The position numbers and the translations under genes were made by a program. Below, piece by piece: positions 1 through 7,627 of a DNA stretch of 64,000 bases. The notes below the pieces were generated by a model that saw only the letters and a program-made list of their open reading frames with translations, ran no database searches and was not told the DNA's origin. Source of the stretch: Anaerolineales bacterium (GTDB lineage Bacteria > Chloroflexota > Anaerolineae > Anaerolineales > UBA11579); assembly GCA_025808555.1 (NCBI GenBank), contig CP075526.1, positions 622,387 through 686,386 of the forward strand, given 5' to 3'. Position 1 is the first letter of the stretch, and the number at the start of each line of letters is the position of its first letter.

Positions 1-870
1 ATAGATGCGGCGTTTGAAGCCGCCCCACGCGCCCAGCAGCGCACCACCCAGCACAATGCCAAGCCCCCACAGGCCTTGCAACCAGCCGAGCTGGATCACG
101 CCCTGCTCAAAGTGCTGGGTGACCAATAATGGCAACAATGAGATCGCCGGGCTGAAGAGTACATTGATGAGCATGGACATACCCAGCAGCAGCATCAGAC
201 CCGGCCAGGTGATTACATAAGAAAGACCATCGCGAAAATCTGCCCAGAAGCCCGGCTTGGTTTCGGCTTGCGCGGGTACGGGCTGTGGAATACGTACGGG
301 CAGTACCGCCAGAATGGCGATGGTGGCGGTGACAACGTCAATAGCCATCACGCCCTGGGTCGGCAGGAATTCAAGCAGGAAAGCGCCTAGTGGTGCGGCC
401 ACCACGCTGAGCCCGCCGTTGAGCATTTGATTCACACCCTGAATGCGCGGCAGATGCTCCTTCGGCACCATCAATGAAGTGGAGGCGCTGAAGGCTGGGC
501 TGTGGAAGCTTTGGCCCAGCGAGCGCAGGCCGAGCAGCACATAGATATGCCAGATCTGCACTACATCGAGCGCGAAGAGCGCTGCCAGCACCAGGGTGGC
601 GATGGCGATTCCAGCGTCCGACAGGATCATGATGCGCTTGCGCACGCCGCGGTCCACCACGGAGCCGGCGAGGGGGCCAAGCACGATGTTGGGCAGCATG
701 GCCACCAGCGTAGCGGTGGCCAGCACGGTGGCCGAACCTGTTTCACGGGTGAGATACCACACCAGGGCGAACTGCACGAGCTGGCTGCCAAGCAGTGACA
801 GCGCCTGCCCTATCCACACCTGGAAGAATGGGCGCTGCCAACCGGTAGGCTGTGCTTCTGAGTGAATCAT
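1..870 (-). CDS. MFS drug-efflux permease (partial, C-terminus beyond window)
   Basis: About 290 N-terminal residues of a major facilitator of the MefA/DHA3 type, a plasma-membrane proton-coupled exporter. The translation opens MIHSEAQPTGWQRPFFQVWI and continues with GQALSLLGSQLVQFALVWYL as TM1, a family-typical opening. A loop-2/3 motif A equivalent reads GPLAGSVVDRGVRKR. At least seven hydrophobic segments are visible before the window edge. The ATG at 870 has only a weak ribosome site, but it lies 12 nt after the stop of a 13-codon leader ORF that has a strong site, which suggests translational coupling or attenuation. The fold is clear. The drug substrate is inferred only from similarity to macrolide exporters. 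Confidence 0.85.
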   Translation of the reverse strand, partial: MIHSEAQPTGWQRPFFQVWIGQALSLLGSQLVQFALVWYLTRETGSATVLATATLVAMLPNIVLGPLAGSVVDRGVRKRIMILSDAGIAIATLVLAALFALDVVQIWHIYVLLGLRSLGQSFHSPAFSASTSLMVPKEHLPRIQGVNQMLNGGLSVVAAPLGAFLLEFLPTQGVMAIDVVTATIAILAVLPVRIPQPVPAQAETKPGFWADFRDGLSYVITWPGLMLLLGMSMLINVLFSPAISLLPLLVTQHFEQGVIQLGWLQGLWGLGIVLGGALLGAWGGFKRRIY

Positions 871-882
871 TAAGCCTAAGCT

Positions 883-924
883 CTAGAAAAAGAATTTGAA
901 ACGAGAAAGAAAAGAAATAAACAT
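883..924 (-). CDS. Candidate 13-aa leader peptide upstream of the MFS gene
   Basis: A short ORF encodes MFISFLSRFKFFF. A perfect AAGGAG at 931-936 sits 6 nt before its ATG, and its stop (TAG, 883-885) is 12 nt before the MFS start codon. It begins about 16 nt after the predicted transcription start. The R-F-K triplet at residues 8-10 matches the basic-X-basic motif known from macrolide-arrest leader peptides such as ErmDL. What is seen: ORF, ribosome site and promoter. What is inferred: drug-dependent ribosome stalling that controls the efflux gene. No long competing hairpin is obvious; only a 5-bp CTAAG/CTTAG pairing flanks the ORF. Confidence 0.6.
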   Translation of the reverse strand: MFISFLSRFKFFF

Positions 925-946
925 TTTAAGCTCCTTAGTTGCAAGA

Positions 947-975
947 ATAATAAACTTTGATTTAGATTTTGTCAA
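947..975 (-). promoter_or_regulatory. Consensus sigma-70 promoter for leader peptide and MFS gene
   Basis: On the minus strand TTGACA (970-975), a 17-bp spacer and TATTAT (947-952). The predicted start is near 940, just before the leader-peptide ribosome site. This is among the closest matches to consensus in the window. Confidence 0.75.
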
Positions 976-1013
976 TGCCCAATTTATAAATCCTTATATT
1001 TTGTGGGTGTTTT

Positions 1014-1041
1014 TTGATTTTTTGGCAAAATAGCTTACACT
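1014..1041 (+). promoter_or_regulatory. Promoter of the hydrolase gene, leaderless type
   Basis: TTGATT (1014-1019), 16-bp spacer, TACACT (1036-1041), then only 6 nt before ATG 1048. There is no Shine-Dalgarno. Transcription would start at or within a base or two of the ATG. Confidence 0.6.
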
Positions 1042-1047
1042 TTCAGT

Positions 1048-1839
1048 ATGACTGACACAAAAATCCCCCCTCTGCACGTCCAGATCAGCGGTTCAGGCAC
1101 CCCTGTGCTGCTCATCCATGGCTTCCCGTTCACCAGCCGCATGTGGCAGCCCCAGCTCAGCGGGCTGGCGGATACCGCCCAGATCCTGGCGCCTGACCTG
1201 CCGGGCTTCGGCAGCAGCCCGGCTGCGCCCGAGGCGCAAGCCTCGGTTGATGAGTTGGCGCATGCCTGCATGGCCGTGCTGGATGCCCAGGGCATTACCG
1301 GCCCAGCCGTCATCGGCGGGCTTTCGATGGGCGGCTATATCGCCCTGGCGATCGCCCGCCTATACCCCGAACGGCTGCGAGGCCTGATGCTGCTCTCCAC
1401 CCGCGCCGGGGCCGATGGCGCCGAGGCCAAGGCCAACCGTGACAAGGCGATCGCCACCGCTCGCGAACAGGGTCCTGCCCCCGCTGGCGAAGGCATGTTC
1501 CCCAAATTGCTGGCCCCCGCAAACTACGAAGCCCAGCCGCAAACCGCCGAGGAGCTCAAGGCCATCATGGCTGGAGCCACCACCGAGGGCGTAGTGATGG
1601 CACTGACCGCCATGCGCGACCGCCCGGATTCGACCCCGCTGTTGAGCCAGATCAGCGCGCCTACGCTGGTGGTGCACGGCGAGGAAGATCAGGTGATTCC
1701 CAAGAGCGAAGCGGAGGGGATGGCGGCTGCCATCCCCAATAGCCAGCTGCATTTGATCCCTCAAGCCGGGCATGTGCCGAACTTGGAACAAGCGGAGAAG
1801 TTCAATGAGGTAGTCGCTGCTTTCCTTGGCAGCCTGTAA
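1048..1839 (+). CDS. Alpha/beta hydrolase, 3-oxoadipate enol-lactonase-like
   Basis: A 263-residue cytoplasmic serine hydrolase. The oxyanion segment HGFPF is at about residues 24-28. The nucleophile elbow GLSMGG places Ser93 as nucleophile. The acid residue is probably in HGEEDQVIP near the C-terminus, and the catalytic His is in AGHVPNLEQ. There is no signal peptide or membrane segment. It is nearest in pattern to the enol-lactonase/MhpC group, but no catabolic neighbours support a specific substrate, so only hydrolase is claimed. It is divergent from the MFS gene and probably monocistronic. Confidence 0.85.
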   Translation: MTDTKIPPLHVQISGSGTPVLLIHGFPFTSRMWQPQLSGLADTAQILAPDLPGFGSSPAAPEAQASVDELAHACMAVLDAQGITGPAVIGGLSMGGYIALAIARLYPERLRGLMLLSTRAGADGAEAKANRDKAIATAREQGPAPAGEGMFPKLLAPANYEAQPQTAEELKAIMAGATTEGVVMALTAMRDRPDSTPLLSQISAPTLVVHGEEDQVIPKSEAEGMAAAIPNSQLHLIPQAGHVPNLEQAEKFNEVVAAFLGSL

Positions 1840-1867
1840 TTGACCAAAGAGCCCGAGCCGCAAACGA

Positions 1868-1873
1868 TATAAT
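1868..1873 (+). promoter_or_regulatory. -10 element of the pfkB-parAB unit, leaderless type
   Basis: A perfect TATAAT with 6 nt to ATG 1880 and no Shine-Dalgarno. A TTGACC at 1840-1845 is 22 bp upstream, which is too far for a normal -35. Confidence 0.6.
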
Positions 1874-1879
1874 CCCGCC

Positions 1880-2731
1880 ATGCTGTACAGCAGACGCATG
1901 GAGCCGGTGGATTATCTGGCCATTGGGCACATCACGATTGACGATACGCCAGACGGGCCACGCATAGGCGGCTCTGCCGCCTATGCGGCCCTGACGGCGC
2001 GGGCCTTCGGCCTGCGCGCCGGCATCCTGACCGGGTGGGGCGAAGAGATGCCCGCCGAGGCGCTGGAAGGCATCGCCATCCTCAACATCGGCGCAGAGCA
2101 CAGCACGCGCTTTGAGAACAGTTACATAGACGGCGCACGCACCCAACGCATTCTGCACCAGGCCCCTGAACTTGATTTTCACCACATCCCTGAAGCGTGG
2201 CGCACGGCCAGTATTTTGCACCTGGCGCCGGTTGCGCAGGAAGTCTCACCGCGCGTCCTGAGCTACTACCCGGATGCGCTGCGCGGGGCCACGCCGCAAG
2301 GCTGGCTGCGCGAGTGGGACGCCGACGGCCGCGTGCAGCCGGCCGACTGGCTGGAGGCGGATCTGATTCTTAGCCGGCTGGATGCTTGTATTCTAGGACT
2401 AGAAGATATAGGTGGCGACCAGGCCCGCATTGACAGCATGGCCGCCCTGTGCCCCATCCTGCTGGTAACCGAAGGCAAGGCTGGCGCTACTTTATATACC
2501 CAAGGCGAGATGACCCGCATCGAGACCCCTATCGTGGAGGAAGTAGACCCAACCGGCGCGGGCGATGTATTCGCGGCCACCTTCCTGCTGCAATTGCAGC
2601 GCAGCGGCCAGCCGCGGCAGGCCGCGGCGCTGGCTGCCCAGGTGGCAGCCCATTCGGTGACGCGGCCCGGCTTGGCAGGCATCCCTACCCGGGATGAACT
2701 GTTTGACCTGCTGGCGGAGGCTGCGGCCTGA
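1880..2731 (+). CDS. PfkB/ribokinase-family sugar or nucleoside kinase
   Basis: A 283-residue cytoplasmic kinase. The N-terminal substrate-side signature includes GGSAAYAAL. The C-terminal signature DPTGAGDVFAATFLLQL contains the anion hole and catalytic Asp (GAGD). Start 1880 is chosen from the TATAAT 6 nt upstream; ATG 1898 (MEPVDYL) is the alternative. Its stop overlaps the parA start by one base, so it should be co-translated with the partition genes, an unusual pairing. The substrate cannot be read from the sequence. Confidence 0.85.
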   Translation: MLYSRRMEPVDYLAIGHITIDDTPDGPRIGGSAAYAALTARAFGLRAGILTGWGEEMPAEALEGIAILNIGAEHSTRFENSYIDGARTQRILHQAPELDFHHIPEAWRTASILHLAPVAQEVSPRVLSYYPDALRGATPQGWLREWDADGRVQPADWLEADLILSRLDACILGLEDIGGDQARIDSMAALCPILLVTEGKAGATLYTQGEMTRIETPIVEEVDPTGAGDVFAATFLLQLQRSGQPRQAAALAAQVAAHSVTRPGLAGIPTRDELFDLLAEAAA

Positions 2732-3519
2732 TGGCACGTATCTATACCTTTGTGAACCAAAAAGGCGGCGTGGGCAAGACCACCACGACGATCAACCTGG
2801 GCGCCTACCTGGCCCATTTTGGCCAACGTGTGCTGCTGGTGGACCTGGACCCGCAGGCGAATGCCACCTCGTGCCTAGGGATTGACAAAGCGACAGTCAA
2901 GAGTGGCACTTACGAAGCCATTATGGGGCTGCACTCGGCGGCCGACAGTATCCTGGTCAGCCCCGAGCTCAAGCTCTCGCTGCTGCCGGCCAGCCCGGCG
3001 CTGGCCGGCGCTGAGGTGGAGCTGGTGAACGAGCTGGCCCGCGAGAACAAGCTGCGCGAAGCGCTGGCCCCGCTCAAAGACAAATACGACTACATCCTGA
3101 TCGACTGCCCGCCCTCGTTGGGCCTGCTGACCCTCAACGGCATGGTGGCGGCGCAAGACGGCATCATCATCCCTGTGCAGTGCGAGTACCTGGCGCTCGA
3201 GGGGCTGAGCATGCTGCTCAGCACCATCGAGCGCGTGCGCAAGGCGCTGTTCCCGCGCCTGCGCGTGCGCGGGGTGCTGCTCACCATGTATGACAACCGT
3301 ACGCGCCTCTCAGACGAGGTGGTAAGCCAGGTGCGCAGCCACTTCAAGGACGAGACCTTCAAGGCGGTTATTCCGCGCAACATTCGCCTGGCCGAGGCGC
3401 CCTCGCACGGGCTGCCGATCATTGCCTATTTCCCCAATTCGCCGGGCGCCGAGGCGCACCGCGAGCTGGCGCAGGAACTGTTGGAAGGAGACGGCGTGCA
3501 GGCTGCCGTGAGCGCGTGA
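2731..3519 (+). CDS. parA: Chromosome partitioning ATPase ParA/Soj
   Basis: A 262-residue deviant Walker-A ATPase. KGGVGKTT is at residues 11-18, followed by VDLDPQANAT and the switch segment IDCPPSLGLLTLN. It binds DNA nonspecifically as an ATP dimer and is stimulated by ParB to segregate chromosome origins. The short N-terminus without an HTH marks the chromosomal Soj type. The ATG overlaps the pfkB stop by 1 nt, and parB begins 1 nt after its stop. Confidence 0.95.
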   Translation: MARIYTFVNQKGGVGKTTTTINLGAYLAHFGQRVLLVDLDPQANATSCLGIDKATVKSGTYEAIMGLHSAADSILVSPELKLSLLPASPALAGAEVELVNELARENKLREALAPLKDKYDYILIDCPPSLGLLTLNGMVAAQDGIIIPVQCEYLALEGLSMLLSTIERVRKALFPRLRVRGVLLTMYDNRTRLSDEVVSQVRSHFKDETFKAVIPRNIRLAEAPSHGLPIIAYFPNSPGAEAHRELAQELLEGDGVQAAVSA

Positions 3520-3520
3520 T

Positions 3521-4369
3521 ATGAAAAAGTCTCGTTTAGGCCGCGGGCTTGACTCGCTCATTCCATCTGAAAGCGCCATCAAGCCCAGCGATGTGCAGCA
3601 GGTGGCCGTGGCTGCGATACGCCCCAACCCGCACCAGCCCCGCACCCACTTTGCCAAAGAGCAACTGAGCGAACTGGCCAACTCGATCCGCACCTATGGC
3701 GTCATCCAACCGCTGATCGTCAAGGACGAAGGCGGCGGGAAATATACGCTGATCGCCGGCGAACGCCGCCTGCAAGCCGCCAAGCTGGCCGGGCTTGCCA
3801 CTGTGCCGGTCGTGCCGCGCGAGGCGGACGACCAGGACCTGGTGGAGCTGGCGTTGGTGGAGAACGTGCAGCGTGAAGATCTCAACCCGCTTGAGTCGGC
3901 CGAGGCGTACCAGCAATTGCACAACGAGTTCAAGCTCTCGCACGAAGAGATCGCCCGCCGGGTGGGCAAGAGCCGTGTAGCGATCACCAACACGATGGGC
4001 CTGCTGGAGCTCAGCGAGGCAGTGAAGAAAGCCCTGCTGAACGAAGAGATCAGCGAAGGCCATGCCCGCGCTCTCAAGGGTCTTGACAGCACGCAGGCGC
4101 AGAATGCGGCGCTGCGCACGGTGGTGAGCCAAAGCCTGAACGTGCGCCAGACCGAAGAGCTGGTGCGCAAGCTGCGTGGCGTAAAGCCGAAGAAAGCCAG
4201 CAAAGCCGGGCAGAGCGCGGAGATACGCAATTTGCAGGATGAGTTGCGCGACGCCCTGGGCACCAAGGTGAACCTGCAGCACAGCCGCAAGGGTGGGCGC
4301 ATTACGGTGTTTTATTACTCGGATGAGGAACTTGACAGCCTGGTGACACGGCTGATGCGCAAACGGTAG
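3521..4369 (+). CDS. parB: Chromosome partitioning protein ParB/Spo0J
   Basis: A 282-residue centromere-binding CTPase. It opens MKKSRLGRGLDSLIP, as chromosomal ParB proteins do. The ParB/Srx nuclease-like fold carries IRPNPHQPR and the CTP-binding motif GERRLQAAKLAGL. The central HTH (about residues 140-165) contains IARRVGKSRVAITNTMGLL. A C-terminal dimerisation region follows. It loads at parS and works with ParA. I found no convincing parS palindrome in this window. Confidence 0.95.
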   Translation: MKKSRLGRGLDSLIPSESAIKPSDVQQVAVAAIRPNPHQPRTHFAKEQLSELANSIRTYGVIQPLIVKDEGGGKYTLIAGERRLQAAKLAGLATVPVVPREADDQDLVELALVENVQREDLNPLESAEAYQQLHNEFKLSHEEIARRVGKSRVAITNTMGLLELSEAVKKALLNEEISEGHARALKGLDSTQAQNAALRTVVSQSLNVRQTEELVRKLRGVKPKKASKAGQSAEIRNLQDELRDALGTKVNLQHSRKGGRITVFYYSDEELDSLVTRLMRKR

Positions 4370-4388
4370 CAGGATTATTGACAAATAA

Positions 4389-4418
4389 AAAAAGCTCAGG
4401 CATATGCCTGAGCTTTTT
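4389..4418. terminator. Bidirectional terminator between parB and the coiled-coil gene
   Basis: A perfect palindrome centred on 4403/4404 with 15-bp arms (core GCTCAGGCAT/ATGCCTGAGC), flanked by A on the left and T on the right. It can therefore terminate both convergent units. Confidence 0.85.
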
Positions 4419-4420
4419 GG

Positions 4421-5587
4421 TTAGCGCTGGTTGCTGATGAAGCGCTCGTTCTCGGCGAGCGAGTCGCGGGCCAGCTCGAGCAAGGTTTGCAGGTTGCGTT
4501 CAGACTGATCGGTGAGGTGCTGCAAGTTGTCTTGCACCTCGCGCAGGTTGTCTTCCAGCGAGGTGCTTTGATCCACCAGCTTCTCGCGCTGGCGACTCTC
4601 TTCGCGCAGCTGCTCTTCGTGGGTTAGGGTGAAATTGGCCCAGCGTTTTTGCGAATCCGCCTGGAAGGTTGACCATTCCTGGCGGAAGCGTTGCTCGCCA
4701 AGGCGCTGGATCTCGCTCAGCTCGTTCACGCGGCGGTTGATCTTCTCCACCAGCTCATCAAAAGATCGCTGGGCGCGCTTGACGGCCAGGTCGGTGGTTT
4801 CCAGCTCCTTGAGATGGCGCATCAGAGAATTGGACTGCTCTTCGACCAGCTCAAAGCGCTTGCCCCATTCCTTCATGGTGCGCTTGCGCTCTTCCTCCTG
4901 CACGCCGGCCTGCTCCAGGAACGCGAGCTGCGCCTGCTTGCGCTGCTCCTCGGCCTCGAAGACCTCGTCCACGCGCTTATCCACCTTGCGTTGGCCGTCC
5001 AGGATCAGCTCGGTTCGCTTGGCAGCCGTATCCAGGCGGCTGATCAATGCCGCCACCTCGGCGTGCATTTCGGTCAGCCGCTTGATGTCTTGCTGGCTAT
5101 TCTTTTCAATGTTCTTGGCGACCTTGGCGCGTTGCTCTTCGCCACGCTCCACCTCGGTCACCGCCTCTTCCAGGCGCTCAACCGAGCCGCTCAGTTTTAG
5201 GACAGCTTGGGATTGCTCGTTCAAGCCCTTGCGCAGGGCTTGCAGGTCGCTGATCTCTTTGCGGAAGTCATCCAGGACCTTGGATAAGCCCTTTTGCTCC
5301 TGGGCCAGGGTCTTGCCCTGAGTCTTGCGCTGGCTGCTGAGCTCGAGGATCTGCTCCTTGAACTGGCTGCCCTGGTTCTTGAGCTCGGTTTCCAGCTCGC
5401 CCACCTGGTCAGCCAGAGACTTGACCTTGGCCTTGCTCTCCGAACGGGAGGCGCTGGTCTTCTGAGAGCGCAACAGGCTGCGCTCCAGTACCTCCAGGCG
5501 CTTCTTCAGCTCTTCATTTTCGGCAATGGCCTTGCGGCGCTCTTCGTCCAGCCATTGCACCTTCTTCTCAAGCTGTTCTTTTTCCAT
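4421..5587 (-). CDS. Long coiled-coil protein of unknown function
   Basis: About 388 residues, almost entirely charged alpha-helix with heptads (E/K/Q/L-rich) and no membrane segment or enzymatic motif. An upstream ATG at 5596 lies within the -10 hexamer itself, so the ATG at 5587 (MEKEQLEKKVQWL), 7 nt downstream of TATAAT, is the better start. It is convergent with parAB, so a structural or chromosome-organisation role is possible, but nothing in the sequence shows it. It resembles SMC-like arms only in being a coiled coil; no ATPase head is present. Confidence 0.7.
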   Translation of the reverse strand: MEKEQLEKKVQWLDEERRKAIAENEELKKRLEVLERSLLRSQKTSASRSESKAKVKSLADQVGELETELKNQGSQFKEQILELSSQRKTQGKTLAQEQKGLSKVLDDFRKEISDLQALRKGLNEQSQAVLKLSGSVERLEEAVTEVERGEEQRAKVAKNIEKNSQQDIKRLTEMHAEVAALISRLDTAAKRTELILDGQRKVDKRVDEVFEAEEQRKQAQLAFLEQAGVQEEERKRTMKEWGKRFELVEEQSNSLMRHLKELETTDLAVKRAQRSFDELVEKINRRVNELSEIQRLGEQRFRQEWSTFQADSQKRWANFTLTHEEQLREESRQREKLVDQSTSLEDNLREVQDNLQHLTDQSERNLQTLLELARDSLAENERFISNQR

Positions 5588-5594
5588 GGTTGGC

Positions 5595-5618
5595 ATTATA
5601 GCGACAAGTTATTGTCGC
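5595..5618 (-). promoter_or_regulatory. -10 element and inverted-repeat operator of the coiled-coil gene
   Basis: Minus-strand TATAAT at 5595-5600 is 7 nt before ATG 5587. Directly upstream a perfect inverted repeat GCGACAA-GTTA-TTGTCGC (5601-5618) fills the spacer between -10 and the -35 position. A dimeric repressor bound there would occlude RNA polymerase. Confidence 0.5.
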
Positions 5619-5621
5619 CAG

Positions 5622-7040
5622 CTATTGAAGTAATTGGGGAAACATGAGAACCAGTCGCCCCACCGGGGCTAAAAATGAGGGCAAAAGCCCGTAGCCCAGC
5701 AGGGTAACGCCCCAAATGATGAAGAAGGCCCAGATATACGGGTTGGCAAAGTCGCCCCGGGCCTGTGCGGCGCCCGGCTGCGTCGCAGGCGCAGGGGCGC
5801 CTAGCCAGGCATGCAGCAAGCGCAAGCCGGCGGCCAGGAGGCCTAGGCTACCCAACAGTGAGAGCACCAGCAAGGCCACCGACTGCTGCCCCACGCCGCT
5901 CCAAATGGACAAGTGCGCCGCGAAGGGGCCCAGCAGTGGCAACCCGGCCAGCCCAAACAGACCCGCCACGCTGGTGAAGGCCAGCAGCGGGTGCTGGCGC
6001 AGGGCCGGGCCGAGCTCATCCAGCTGCTGGCTGGGCGTATGGCGCGCCAGCACGGCAAAGCAGGCCGCCAGCGCCCACAGCACCCAGGCCTGGGGCAGCA
6101 ATAGGGCAAAGAAGGTGTGCAGCCCGGCGGCATCGCCCAGGCCAATCGCCTGGAGCAGGCCGCCGGTAGCCAGCGTGCTGGTGAAGGCCAGCATGCGGCC
6201 GAGGTGGCGCTGCTGCGAGGCCCACAAGCCGCCCAACAGCACGCCCAGGCTGCCGGCCGCCAGCAGCAACTGGAAGACGGCTGGGTTCTCGCGCAGCCAG
6301 ACGTATCGCTCGATCAGGCTGAGCAGGAACAGCGAAGACACCGCGGGCAGGAAGAACATCAGAAAGCCGATGACATACGGATGGCTCTCCTGCGCCAGCA
6401 TGGGCATCCAGGTGTGGAAGGGAAACACGGCCAGCAGGAAGCTGAAACCCAAGGCCAGCAGCAACCCGGCGCGCAACACCAGGCTGAAGTTGCCCGGCGT
6501 GGCTTCCACACCGGTCAGCAGCCAGCCGGTGAAGAGAATAAAAGGCACGGCAAACAAGTTGAATACGATGGCGCGCTGCACGCCGCGGCCCGGCTGGCTG
6601 CCCTGCGGCACCAGCACCGGCACCCACACCAGCACCGCGGCGGCCAGTAGCAGGGCGGCATACAAGAAGGGCTGCACGGCCAGCGCCGCCATGAATAAAC
6701 CCACCGCAATCAGCGAGAGGCCAGCAAACAAGCGCCCTGGCCGGGTGAGGAAGGCGCCCAGCAGCCAAAAGGTTTGGGCGGCATAGATGAAGGTGAGCAG
6801 CAAACGCTGGGTCTCGCCCAGCGTGAAGTTGCGACCCAGCAAGACCAGCGTAGGCGCGATCTCGAACGAGACCGAGCCAAGCTGCAACACCACGTCGATT
6901 GGGAACTGCCAGGCGATCCAAGTAAGCACGGCGCTCAGACCCAGCGACAGATACAAGGGCGTGTCATCTTTGCGGCGGTACAGAAGCAAGGCTGCACCGA
7001 CGGCAATGGGCAGCACCACCCATAGGAATGCAGAGCTCAT
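5622..7040 (-). CDS. Proton-translocating antiporter-like subunit (NuoN/NuoM/HyfF type)
   Basis: A 472-residue integral membrane protein with about 13-14 hydrophobic helices. The segment AVFPFHTWMPMLAQESHPYV matches the discontinuous-helix region of the Proton_antipo_M family (PFHxWLP) found in complex I, Mrp and hydrogenase-4 subunits. The start overlaps the preceding membrane gene by 4 nt (ATGA). No quinone-module or NADH-module genes lie nearby. The partner complex is therefore unknown, and the label goes no further than proton-pump-like membrane subunit. Confidence 0.75.
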   Translation of the reverse strand: MSSAFLWVVLPIAVGAALLLYRRKDDTPLYLSLGLSAVLTWIAWQFPIDVVLQLGSVSFEIAPTLVLLGRNFTLGETQRLLLTFIYAAQTFWLLGAFLTRPGRLFAGLSLIAVGLFMAALAVQPFLYAALLLAAAVLVWVPVLVPQGSQPGRGVQRAIVFNLFAVPFILFTGWLLTGVEATPGNFSLVLRAGLLLALGFSFLLAVFPFHTWMPMLAQESHPYVIGFLMFFLPAVSSLFLLSLIERYVWLRENPAVFQLLLAAGSLGVLLGGLWASQQRHLGRMLAFTSTLATGGLLQAIGLGDAAGLHTFFALLLPQAWVLWALAACFAVLARHTPSQQLDELGPALRQHPLLAFTSVAGLFGLAGLPLLGPFAAHLSIWSGVGQQSVALLVLSLLGSLGLLAAGLRLLHAWLGAPAPATQPGAAQARGDFANPYIWAFFIIWGVTLLGYGLLPSFLAPVGRLVLMFPQLLQ

Positions 7041-7627
7041 TCCTCCGCCTCCAGCGTGGGGGCAGCCAGCAAATACGAGCCGACGAGGGCGATGCCCAGA
7101 TTGACGGCGGCCAGCAAGCCGGTCACCAACGTGCTGGCTTCCACGGCAGCATACAGGATCTCAAAACCGGCGAACAAGGTCAGCAAGCCCAGTGCACTGC
7201 GGAAGAAGCCGGAGCGCAAAGCAATTTGCATCAGGCCGATTCCGATCAGCAGCAGGCCGCCCCAGGCCGGGTAGATGCCGAAAGCGCGCGACCAATCGGT
7301 GAGGCGCGGAGCCGCGCCCAACACCAGCAGCACCACCAGGCCAGCGGCCAGCAAGCGGAATACTCTGCCTGACGGCACGCTGCCGGTGGCCGGCGGCGTG
7401 GCAGGCAAATTGAGGCGGGTCAGCCCCAACACCGAAGCGGCTATCCAGCCAGTGACCAGTTTGACCACGGCCAGCTCGGCCGGCCAGGAAGGGATGACCA
7501 ACAGAAAGGCCCACACATATTGCAAGCCCAATGCGGCGATGGCCCAACGCCAGTCCTGATTCACCAGCAGGTACAGCGCGGTGATCAACAGCAGCAAAAC
7601 AACCAGAGTGCCAGTGAAATCACTCAT
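7037..7627 (-). CDS. Small integral membrane protein, NuoJ/K- or HyfE-like
   Basis: 196 residues with about seven hydrophobic segments, starting MSDFTGTLVVLLLL and ending with a short acidic tail. The ATG at 7627 overlaps the previous stop by one base (TGATG). Position between two antiporter-type subunits, length and topology resemble HyfE or a fused NuoJ/NuoK, but no diagnostic residue was identified. An upstream in-frame start (7690) is rejected because it lies inside the preceding gene. Confidence 0.6.
   Translation of the reverse strand: MSDFTGTLVVLLLLITALYLLVNQDWRWAIAALGLQYVWAFLLVIPSWPAELAVVKLVTGWIAASVLGLTRLNLPATPPATGSVPSGRVFRLLAAGLVVLLVLGAAPRLTDWSRAFGIYPAWGGLLLIGIGLMQIALRSGFFRSALGLLTLFAGFEILYAAVEASTLVTGLLAAVNLGIALVGSYLLAAPTLEAEE

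Noticed and set aside
735-755. parS-like half palindrome TGTTTCAC followed by GTGAGATA
   Set aside because: Two extra bases at the centre and mismatches in the right arm; inside coding sequence.
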